A DNA stretch of 64,000 nucleotides from Streptomyces hydrogenans (GTDB lineage: Bacteria > Actinomycetota > Actinomycetes > Streptomycetales > Streptomycetaceae): assembly GCF_014656075.1 (NCBI RefSeq), contig NZ_BNBS01000040.1:1-64000 (forward strand), in the 5' to 3' direction. Below, piece after piece: positions 36,165 to 43,119 of the stretch (position 1 is its first letter; every line of letters starts with the position of its first letter). The notes under the pieces were generated by a model. The model ran no database searches and was not told where the DNA came from. It saw only the letters and a list, made by a program, of their open reading frames with translations. Made by a program: the position numbers and the translations under genes.

Positions 36165-36946
36165 ACCCCCTCCTCGCAGGTCCCCGCAAGGCGGGCGGCT
36201 CGCTCGCCCGCCTCGGGGCCGACGGCGCCCGCGCCGCGGCCGGCTGGAACGCCCGGATGCTCGCCGAGGCCGCCGACGGGACCCGACGCGGCACCCGCTG
36301 GGGTCGCGGCGCCCTCGCCCTCGTTCCCTCCTGTCTTGCCGTCGGCGCGCTCGGCGCGGCACTTGCACAAGGTGCCCTCGCGGCCAACTTCAGCGTCACC
36401 GGGCAGCCGTTCACCCTCACCTCCAACGGCGTCTCCGGTTCCGGCTTCGGCGCCATCGTCAACACCCCGGCCGTGGGCCGCTCCGACGGCACCACGACCA
36501 CCAACACCGCGATGGCGCGGGTCGGCTTCGCCAGCGCAGGCCTCGCCGGACTCTGCGGGATCGTCCACCAGTCGATCGCGGGCGTGCCGTACTCGCTCCT
36601 GCTCACCGGCGGTCAGACGGTGACCGCGACGCCGCCCGCGAGCTTCACCACCGACATCGACGCCTCGAACCTCTACATCCAGGCCACCGAGCTCCAGGCG
36701 TACGGCCCGACCACCCTCCAGAACGCGGTCCTCGGCCAGTCCGCCGACCAGGTCACCGTCGCCGGCAAGCCGCTCACCGGTGCGCTCCCCGGCGGCTTCG
36801 GCCTCGGCTCGGCGGGCGGCGAGGGCGGCAGCTCCATCAAGCTGCACGGCCTCAACGCCACCGCGTACGACGCCGAGATGGCCGGGGCCCTGGTGCTGCC
36901 GAACCTGAAGCTGAGGGTCGTCGCAGGAACGGCCACGGCGTGCTGA
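36161..36946 (+). CDS. DUF6230 family secreted protein (second copy)
   Basis: 261 residues. A long basic N-terminus (Lys/Arg/Gly) precedes the core signal WGRGALALVPSCLAV, ending QGALA-AN, with the same FTLTSNG block as the first copy. Cysteines at LAGLCG and the final residue (TATAC) match the positions of copy one, as does the overall beta-rich plan. ATG 36161 overlaps the stop of the previous gene. A secreted partner for the DUF6114 membrane protein is the natural inference; no activity can be assigned. Confidence 0.85.
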   Translation: MNPLLAGPRKAGGSLARLGADGARAAAGWNARMLAEAADGTRRGTRWGRGALALVPSCLAVGALGAALAQGALAANFSVTGQPFTLTSNGVSGSGFGAIVNTPAVGRSDGTTTTNTAMARVGFASAGLAGLCGIVHQSIAGVPYSLLLTGGQTVTATPPASFTTDIDASNLYIQATELQAYGPTTLQNAVLGQSADQVTVAGKPLTGALPGGFGLGSAGGEGGSSIKLHGLNATAYDAEMAGALVLPNLKLRVVAGTATAC

Positions 36947-37440
36947 GCCGGGGCCGGCGGAGCCGGGAGAGCGGACGAGAGGAGAGGGGCTCGGAGGAGA
37001 ACGGCAGGCAGGACGGCGGGCCGAGGGGCGCGTACGCCCGGCTGCGGAGCGCGTACGTCTGGTTCCGGGCCTTCCGCCGCACCCGTCCCTTCTGGGGCGG
37101 GGTGTGGATGGTGGCCGGCGGCTGGACCGTGCTCAAGTTCTCCCTGAGCTCGGTGCAGCTCATCGTCAGCACCGGTTTCGGCGGCGTCGCCGGGTACCTC
37201 GTCGGCGGCGGGATGATCCTCTGCGGGCTCATCCCGATCGCCGCCCCACGCCAGCGCTACACCTTCGGCCTGATCGGCTGCGTCCTCGCCGTGGTCTCCC
37301 TCGTCGTCTCCAACCTCGGCGGCTTCCTGCTCGGCATGGTCCTCGGCGTGCTCGGCGGTTCGATGCTGGTCGGCTGGGGCGCCAAACGACCCCGCGCCGC
37401 CGCCGGGACCGGAGCCGTACCCGAGGCGGTGGAGGCGTGA
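36940..37440 (+). CDS. DUF6114 membrane protein (second copy)
   Basis: 166 residues. It begins with a charged Arg/Glu segment of ~45 residues, then FRRTRPFWGGVWMVAGGW, and has four helices in the same order as the first copy (ending SNLGGFLLGMVLGVLGGSM). GTG 36940 overlaps the previous gene's stop, so translational coupling is likely. AGGAA lies 10 bp upstream. Confidence 0.82.
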   Translation: MLSRGRRSRESGREERGSEENGRQDGGPRGAYARLRSAYVWFRAFRRTRPFWGGVWMVAGGWTVLKFSLSSVQLIVSTGFGGVAGYLVGGGMILCGLIPIAAPRQRYTFGLIGCVLAVVSLVVSNLGGFLLGMVLGVLGGSMLVGWGAKRPRAAAGTGAVPEAVEA

Positions 37441-38144
37441 CGCGCGTGGAGGCACGGGAGGCGGACGACAGGGCGCACGGGTACGGCGTGGCGCGGGCGG
37501 CGGATTGGGCAGGTGCACAAGGAACGGCTCGGGTACGGGGGCGGAGGAAGGCGGTCGCGGTCGTGGCCGCACTGCTGCTCGCCGTCGCCACGGCCCTCGT
37601 CTCCGGGCAGCCGAGCAGCGCCGCCGGACGTCCGGCCGCGGCCGTGGTCCCGCTCGGCGTACCGTTCCTGCCCGCGCCCTATCCGCTCCGCGTGACCATC
37701 GACAGCATGGTCGCCGTCTCCCTGACCGTCGACAAGGACGTGACGATCCGGCTCTCCGACGGCACCACCCGGGTCACCAACAAGTACACCTTCACCAAGC
37801 TGCAGATCCGCTCGCACATGAACGTGACGCAGCGGGCCGACGGCCACACCGTCGTCATCGACGTGCCGAACGAGGGTTCCCTCGGCGGCTACGACAGCGC
37901 GGGCAAGCCCGAGACCACGACGATGTGGGGCACCATCACCAACGTCTGCGTCCGGGTCCTGTTCAAGATCTGCGGGGTCCAGGGACTGCTCGACTTCTTC
38001 GGCTCGCTCATCCCGCTGACGGCCGGCGCGGAGGATTTCTCGGGCGACATCTACGCCATCCGGACCGTCGACGACCACGCCGCCCTCAATTCGACCGACA
38101 ACCCAGTCCACCTCCCCGGAACGATCACGGTGACCACGCCATGA
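37437..38144 (+). CDS. secreted protein of unknown family
   Basis: 235 residues. A basic start and a hydrophobic stretch (VAVVAALLLAVATALVSG) at about residues 42-59 act as signal or anchor. The mature part is beta-rich (LGVPFLPAPYPLRVTID, VTIRLSDGTTRVTNKYT). Two cysteines lie close together in NVCVRVLFKICGV. It is not obviously related to DUF6230. GTG 37437 overlaps the preceding stop; GTG 37446 has a better ribosome spacing. It overlaps the next start (ATGA). Confidence 0.7.
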   Translation: MTRVEAREADDRAHGYGVARAADWAGAQGTARVRGRRKAVAVVAALLLAVATALVSGQPSSAAGRPAAAVVPLGVPFLPAPYPLRVTIDSMVAVSLTVDKDVTIRLSDGTTRVTNKYTFTKLQIRSHMNVTQRADGHTVVIDVPNEGSLGGYDSAGKPETTTMWGTITNVCVRVLFKICGVQGLLDFFGSLIPLTAGAEDFSGDIYAIRTVDDHAALNSTDNPVHLPGTITVTTP

Positions 38145-39022
38145 CCCGCCTGGACCCCCGCCCCGAGCCCCGCCGACACGGTCCCCGCCGCCTCGGTCCC
38201 CGCCGCCTCGGCCCCCTCCGGGACGGCGCCCGCCGGCAAGGCCCACTTCGACTAGGCCCACTTCGACTAGGCCCGCTTCGACTAGGCCCGCTCCGACTAG
38301 GCCCGCTCCGACACCACCCCCTCCGACACGACCCCCTCCGGTACGAGGGCCGCACCCACTGGCGCCGCAGCCTGCTCGTCGCCGTGCCCGCCCTGCTCGC
38401 GGCCGGTGGGCTCGGCTCGGCGATGGCCACCGGGGCGCTCGCCGTGGGCCTCCGCATCCAGGACCGGCCCGTCGACTTCACCACCAGCAGCCTGTACGGG
38501 ACGCAGTACGGCGCCGCCGTCGTCGACCAGGAGGTCGTACGGCCCGACGGCACGGCCGGCAGTGTGCGGGTGCTGCGGATGGGCTTCGCCGACGGGGTCC
38601 TCAACGGCCTCTGCCTCAGCCAGCGCCAGCAGATCGCGGGAGCCACGTACACCCTGCTGCTCACCCTCGGCGACGACAACCCCGGCTCCTGGGAGATCCG
38701 CACCCAGAACACCGTCCTCGACCTCAGGAACGCCACCGGCGAACTCGACATGGACGGCATCGTCGACCTCAACGTCAACGGCGCCGACGTCCGTACGGTC
38801 AAGGACGCCGCCGGCGCCTACGTGCCCAACCCGCTGGGCGCCCCGCAGCACCGTTTCGGCATCCAGGCCCGCTACGCCAAGTTCGACCGGATCAGCGGCA
38901 CCGCGCAGGACTTCCAGATCCCCGGGCTGCTGACCACGCCCCGGCTCAAGCTCTCGGTCAGACCCGGTACCGTCGCCTGCCCCGCGCCCGCCGCCCCGAC
39001 CGGGACCCCCGGCACGCCCTGA
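38141..39022 (+). CDS. DUF6230-type secreted protein (third copy) with pentapeptide-repeat N-terminus
   Basis: 293 residues. The N-terminal ~65 residues are Arg/Leu/Gly/Pro repeats (RLGPL, about seven copies) before the secretion core HWRRSLLVAVPALLAAGG ending GALAVG. The mature part keeps cysteines in LNGLCLS and near the C-terminus (GTVAC), then a Pro/Thr tail. The repeat DNA uses many CGA CTA codon pairs, unlike surrounding Streptomyces genes. The start overlaps the previous stop. It is the last gene of the operon. Confidence 0.8.
   Translation: MTRLDPRPEPRRHGPRRLGPRRLGPLRDGARRQGPLRLGPLRLGPLRLGPLRLGPLRHHPLRHDPLRYEGRTHWRRSLLVAVPALLAAGGLGSAMATGALAVGLRIQDRPVDFTTSSLYGTQYGAAVVDQEVVRPDGTAGSVRVLRMGFADGVLNGLCLSQRQQIAGATYTLLLTLGDDNPGSWEIRTQNTVLDLRNATGELDMDGIVDLNVNGADVRTVKDAAGAYVPNPLGAPQHRFGIQARYAKFDRISGTAQDFQIPGLLTTPRLKLSVRPGTVACPAPAAPTGTPGTP
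38240..38344 (+). repeat. 15-bp in-frame tandem repeat, about seven copies
   Basis: Units of the GGCCCRCTTCGACTA type start at 38240 and recur every 15 bp to 38344; five are close and two degenerate. Each encodes GPLRL or a variant. The frame is kept throughout. Slippage could change the N-terminal length without a frameshift. Confidence 0.9.
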
Positions 39023-39071
39023 GGCGCGCCGGTCTTGCCCGGGGGCGCACGGCTCCGGGATCCTGCCGGAC

Positions 39072-39599
39072 ATGACCGAGGCCCTCACCGACCACCCCAC
39101 CGCGGCGGACCCCGAGGTCCGCACCCTGCTCGCCGTCCTCGGAGCCCAGCGCCGGCACGTCCTCGGCGCGCTGGAGGGACTTCCGGCCGAGGCCCTGCAC
39201 AGGCCGGTGCTGCCCTCGGGCTGGTCGTGCGCCGGGCTGGTGCGGCACCTGGCGCTCGACGTCGAACGCTTCTGGTTCCAGGCCGTCCTGGCCGGCGACC
39301 GGACCGTCATCGACCTCCTCGACGAGGAGGAGGACGCCTGGCGGGTGGCGCCCGGGGCGGACCCGGGCGAGATCCTCGCCCGCTACCGGCAGGAGGCCGC
39401 CCGCGCCGACGCGCTCGCCGCCGCGGCCGGGCCGGACACGCCCCTCGCCTGGTGGCCGCACGAGCTCTTCGGCCCGCCGCACCTGCACGACCTGCGCGGG
39501 CTGCTGCTCCACGTCATCACCGAGACCGCCTGCCACGCCGGGCACCTGGACGCGGCGCGGGAACTCCTCGACGGGCGCCAGTGGCTGGTCCTCGACTGA
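39072..39599 (+). CDS. DinB-like (DUF664) family protein
   Basis: 175 residues. The four-helix-bundle fold is indicated by the LVRHLALDVERFWF and HVITETACHAGHLDAARELL helices with His residues that bind metal in this superfamily (which includes mycothiol-dependent S-transferases and maleylpyruvate isomerase). The substrate is not identifiable. ATG 39072. It is unrelated to the polymerase gene also named dinB. Confidence 0.85.
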   Translation: MTEALTDHPTAADPEVRTLLAVLGAQRRHVLGALEGLPAEALHRPVLPSGWSCAGLVRHLALDVERFWFQAVLAGDRTVIDLLDEEEDAWRVAPGADPGEILARYRQEAARADALAAAAGPDTPLAWWPHELFGPPHLHDLRGLLLHVITETACHAGHLDAARELLDGRQWLVLD

Positions 39600-39629
39600 G
39601 GGGTCGGAGGACTCCCGGGCGCCGGGCGG

Positions 39630-39812
39630 TCAGTTCAGCAGGCCGAGCAGCCAGCCGAAGAAGTCGCCCACCGCGCCGAAGGCCCACTGGACCGCGACGG
39701 CGAGCAGGACGCAGACGCCGAGGAAGAGGACCGTGCCCCAGCCGCAGCCGTGACCGCCCATGTCCGGCGCGTCGCCGTCGCGGCCGCCCGCCTCGAAGTC
39801 GAACAGATCCAT
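39630..39812 (-). CDS. small membrane protein
   Basis: 60 residues. The N-terminal polar segment contains MDLFDFEAGGRDGDA and a short Gly/His/Cys stretch (GGHGCGWG), followed by one transmembrane helix (VLFLGVCVLLAVAVQW) and a short amphipathic end. The ATG has an excellent AGGGGGAG ribosome site 3 bp away. Unknown function; convergent with the DinB-like gene. Confidence 0.72.
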   Translation of the reverse strand: MDLFDFEAGGRDGDAPDMGGHGCGWGTVLFLGVCVLLAVAVQWAFGAVGDFFGWLLGLLN

Positions 39813-39929
39813 GAACTCCCCCTGATCTCCGCGGAGCCCCCCGGCTCCGCCCCACGATCCCAGGACTCCGCGGGGGACCCGCCGGTTCCCGCCCCGGCCC
39901 GGGCGGACCCGGGCGGTTAGCCTGGCCCG

Positions 39930-40787
39930 ATGCTTAATGAAGTGACGGCGACCCGCTACGTCACGCCCTTGCGCGAGGGCGGATCGCTCCCCGGGATCGT
40001 CGAGGCCGACGACCTCGGCACGTATGTCATGAAATTCACCGGCGCAGGACAGGGCCGCAAGACGCTGGTGGCCGAGGTGATCTGCGGGCAGCTCGCCCGA
40101 CGGCTCGGGCTGCGCGTGCCGGAGCTGGTCACCATCCAGCTCGATCCGGTCATCGGGCTCTCCGAGCCCGACCAGGAGGTGCAGGAGCTGCTCAAGGCGA
40201 GCGGCGGGCTCAACCTGGGGATGGACTTCCTGCCCGGCTCGCTGGGCTTCGACCCGCTCGCGTACGAGGTCGACCCGGCGGAGGCCGGGAAGGTCGTCTG
40301 GTTCGACGCCGTGATCAACAACGTCGACCGGTCCTGGCGGAACCCGAACATGCTCGTCTGGCACGGCGACCTCTGGCTCATCGACCACGGCGCCACCATG
40401 ATCTGGCACCACAACTGGCCGGGCGCCGCCGCCTCGGCCGCCAAGCCGTACGACGCCTCCGACCACGCCCTCGCCCCCTTCGGGCCGGACATCGCCTCGG
40501 CCGCCGCCGAACTCGCCCCGCTCGTCACCCGCGAGCTGCTCGACGAGGTGGCCGCCGACGTGCCCGACGAGTGGCTGGTGGACGAGCCCGGCTTCGACTC
40601 CACCGACGCCGTGCGCGCCGCGTACGTCGAGGCGCTGCTGCCGCGCGCCGCCACGATCCACGAGCGGATCACCCTCGGGCCGCGTACCGAGAGCCGCCCG
40701 CAGCAGCCGCCCGGCTGGCTCGCCGAGCGACTCGCCCCCCGGCCGCAGGCCACCGAGAACAGCAGCGACAAGGACAGCACCACGTGA
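39930..40787 (+). CDS. HipA-like kinase family protein
   Basis: 285 residues, shorter than E. coli HipA (440). The ATP-site lysine is in YVMKFTG, and the catalytic loop is NNVDRSWRNPNM with the Asp-His-Gly metal site WLIDHGATM. A full N-terminal HipB-binding domain is absent. The C-terminus is hydrophilic. It overlaps the DUF3037 gene by GTGA. The ATG lies within a short 30-bp start region without a clear ribosome site. Confidence 0.85.
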   Translation: MLNEVTATRYVTPLREGGSLPGIVEADDLGTYVMKFTGAGQGRKTLVAEVICGQLARRLGLRVPELVTIQLDPVIGLSEPDQEVQELLKASGGLNLGMDFLPGSLGFDPLAYEVDPAEAGKVVWFDAVINNVDRSWRNPNMLVWHGDLWLIDHGATMIWHHNWPGAAASAAKPYDASDHALAPFGPDIASAAAELAPLVTRELLDEVAADVPDEWLVDEPGFDSTDAVRAAYVEALLPRAATIHERITLGPRTESRPQQPPGWLAERLAPRPQATENSSDKDSTT

Positions 40788-41167
40788 CCGACCGCGATGT
40801 CTTCGAGTACGCGCTGCTGCGCGTGGTGCCGCGCGTCGAGCGCGGCGAGTGCTTCAACGCGGGCGTGGTCGTCTACTGCCGCGCCCGGTCCTTCGTCGCC
40901 GCCCGCACCCACCTCGACGAGGCCAAGCTGGCCGCGCTCGACCCGGCGGCCGACGTCACCGGCGTCCGCGCGGCCCTGCGTGCCGTCGAGGGCGTCTGCC
41001 TGGGCGGGGACGCGGCCGGGCAGGCCGCGTCGGACGACGCGGGGCGGCGCTTCCGGTGGCTGATCGCGCCGCGCTCCACCGTGGTCCAGCCGGGCCCGGT
41101 GCACACGGGCCTCACCGGGGACCCCGAGGCCGAGGTGGAACGCCTCCTCGACCTCCTCGTGCGGTGA
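40784..41167 (+). CDS. DUF3037 family protein
   Basis: 127 residues (FEYALLRVVPRVERGECFNAGVVVYCRAR, DEAKLAALDP, RFRWLIAPRSTVVQPGPVHTG). It matches the DUF3037 family, of unknown function. GTG 40784 overlaps the kinase gene stop (GTGA), so the two are probably made together. The pairing of a HipA-like kinase with DUF3037 is, to my memory, recurrent in actinobacteria; a complex or kinase-substrate pair is inferred. Confidence 0.85.
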   Translation: MTDRDVFEYALLRVVPRVERGECFNAGVVVYCRARSFVAARTHLDEAKLAALDPAADVTGVRAALRAVEGVCLGGDAAGQAASDDAGRRFRWLIAPRSTVVQPGPVHTGLTGDPEAEVERLLDLLVR

Positions 41168-41262
41168 CGCACCGCCTTGCGGGTGGTGACGTACAGCCTT
41201 CCGTGTCGTGACGTACCGGTGGCGTACGGCCTCCGGGGCGGCGGCGTACCGCCTCCCGGGCG
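41164..41262. repeat. degenerate 22-bp repeats after the DUF3037 gene
   Basis: GTGACGTACNGCCTT-type units start at 41164, 41186, 41208, 41219 and 41241, spaced 22, 22, 11 and 22 bp. The array begins on the stop codon of the DUF3037 gene and ends 40 bp before the fabG promoter. It is not coding. Confidence 0.7.
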
Positions 41263-41302
41263 TCGTGTGACGACGGAGTGACGGGGTGCACCCGGTGGGC
41301 CG

Positions 41303-41331
41303 TTGACACCGGGTGCCAGGGCTTCTAGCGT
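41303..41331 (+). promoter_or_regulatory. promoter of the fabG-SDR operon
   Basis: TTGACA (41303-41308), a 17-bp spacer and TAGCGT (41326-41331). An imperfect inverted repeat with core AGCG-GT-CGCT (41353-41362) follows 20 bp downstream of the expected transcription start, which is a plausible operator for a TetR-type fatty-acid or CoA regulator. Confidence 0.75.
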
Positions 41332-41412
41332 CTCGTCCAGCGGTCGATACTAAGCGGTCGCTCATGTCCCGGGGGAGAGCCCGGGAACCCCTGAGGGCGA
41401 GGAGAAGCAAGC

Positions 41413-42174
41413 ATGTCCACCACCGAGCAGCGCGTAGCCGTCGTCACCGGTGCCGCACGGGGCATCGGCGCCGCCACCGCGATCCGTCTGGCGGCCGAGG
41501 GCCGCGCCGTCGCCGTCCTCGACCTCGACGAGGCGGCCTGCAAGGACACCGTCGAGAAGATCACCGCCGCGGGCGGCCGCGCCCTCGCGGTCGGCTGCGA
41601 CGTCTCCGACGGCGCCCAGGTGGAGGCCGCGATCGCGCGCGTCGCCGAGGAGCTGGGCGCGCCGACGATCCTCGTCAACAACGCCGGCGTCCTCCGCGAC
41701 AACCTGCTCTTCAAGATGTCCGAGGCCGACTGGGACCTCGTCATGAACGTGCACCTCAAGGGCGCGTTCCTGATGGCGAAGGCCTGTCAGAAGCACATGG
41801 TGGACGCGGGCTTCGGCCGGATCGTCTCGCTCTCCTCCTCCTCGGCGCTCGGCAACCGCGGCCAGGCCAACTACGCGGCCGTCAAGGCGGGCCTCCAGGG
41901 CTTCACCAAGACGCTGGCCAAGGAGCTGGGCAAGTTCGGCATCACCGCCAACGCGGTGGCCCCCGGCTTCATCGTCACCGAGATGACCGCCCAGACCGCC
42001 GAGCGCGTCGGCATGGGCTTCGAGGACTTCCAGGCCGCCGCCGCCTCCATGATCCCGGTCCAGCGCGTCGGCCGCCCCGAGGACGTCGCCAACGCGATCG
42101 CCTTCTTCGCGGGCGACGACGCCGGCTTCGTCTCCGGCCAGGTCATGTACGTGGCCGGCGGCCCGCTCAACTGA
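41413..42174 (+). CDS. fabG: 3-oxoacyl-ACP reductase (SDR)
   Basis: 253 residues, a classical short-chain dehydrogenase. The NADP site is TGAARGIG (12-19) and NNAG is at about 92-95. The catalytic Ser-Tyr-Lys lies in SLSSSSALGNRGQANYAAVKAG. The length and FKMSEADWDLVMNVHLKG fit FabG. It reduces 3-oxoacyl-ACP, or an acyl-CoA equivalent, in the cytosol. It is the first gene of a two-SDR transcript; the main fatty-acid cluster is not here, so this may be an accessory FabG. Confidence 0.88.
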   Translation: MSTTEQRVAVVTGAARGIGAATAIRLAAEGRAVAVLDLDEAACKDTVEKITAAGGRALAVGCDVSDGAQVEAAIARVAEELGAPTILVNNAGVLRDNLLFKMSEADWDLVMNVHLKGAFLMAKACQKHMVDAGFGRIVSLSSSSALGNRGQANYAAVKAGLQGFTKTLAKELGKFGITANAVAPGFIVTEMTAQTAERVGMGFEDFQAAAASMIPVQRVGRPEDVANAIAFFAGDDAGFVSGQVMYVAGGPLN

Positions 42175-42203
42175 CCCCGGCGCAGCGAGAGAAGGAGAGC
42201 GGA

Positions 42204-42971
42204 ATGACCGCACAGCAGCCGCCGGAGCTCTCCGGCAGGGTCGCGCTCGTCACCGGCGCGAGCCGGGGCATCGGCTTCGGCATCGCGGAGGCGCTCGTCG
42301 CCCGCGGCGACCGGGTCGTCATCACGGGACGCGGCGAGGACGCCCTCAAGGAGGCCGTGGAGCGCCTGGGCGCCGACCGGGCCGTCGGTGTCGCGGGCAA
42401 GGCCCACGACACGGCGCACCAGGCCGCCGCCGTCGAGGCCGCGATGGACGCCTTCGGCCGCGTCGACCACCTGGTGAACAACGCCGGCACGAATCCGGTC
42501 TTCGGGCCCATCGCGGACCTGGACCTGGACGTGGCGCGAAAGGTCTTCGAGACGAATGTGGTCTCGGCGCTCGGATTCGCGCAGCGGACCTGGCACGCGT
42601 GGCAGAAGGAAAACGGCGGGACGATCGTGAACATCGCCTCCGTCGCCGGAATCTCCGCCTCTCCCTTCATCGGGGCGTACGGCGTGAGCAAGGCCGCCAT
42701 GATCAATCTGACCCAGCAGCTGGCGCATGAATTCGCTCCGGTCGTCCGGGTCAATGCCATCGCCCCGGCGGTCGTGAAGACGAAATTCGCCCAGGCGCTC
42801 TACGAGGGCCGCGAGGCGGAGGCGGCCGCCGCCTACCCGATGGGCCGGCTCGGCGTGCCGGAGGACATCGGGGGCGCCGCGGCCTTCCTGACCTCGGACC
42901 AGTCGGGTTGGATCACCGGGCAGACGCTGGTCGTCGACGGCGGCATTTTCCTGAACGCCGGAGTCGGGTGA
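42204..42971 (+). CDS. SDR family oxidoreductase
   Basis: 255 residues. TGASRGIG, NNAGT and the catalytic YGVSK (Tyr-x3-Lys) after ASVAGIS are all intact, so it is an active NAD(P)-dependent dehydrogenase. It begins 29 bp after fabG with a strong GAAGGAG site. A specific substrate cannot be assigned; an acyl or polyol alcohol is plausible from the neighbour. Codons in the second half use slightly more A/T. Confidence 0.87.
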   Translation: MTAQQPPELSGRVALVTGASRGIGFGIAEALVARGDRVVITGRGEDALKEAVERLGADRAVGVAGKAHDTAHQAAAVEAAMDAFGRVDHLVNNAGTNPVFGPIADLDLDVARKVFETNVVSALGFAQRTWHAWQKENGGTIVNIASVAGISASPFIGAYGVSKAAMINLTQQLAHEFAPVVRVNAIAPAVVKTKFAQALYEGREAEAAAAYPMGRLGVPEDIGGAAAFLTSDQSGWITGQTLVVDGGIFLNAGVG

Positions 42972-43119
42972 CCGATAACCGGACACTCTCCGGATTTCCT
43001 GTCCGGATTGGCCCCGGTTGCCACTCGATCGTCTCAAGTGCCCCGTCGGGCTCGCCCATTGACCTGGCGGGGTACTGCGGTATCGTCGGCCGACCCCAGG
43101 CTGAACGAGGAGCGTGCAC

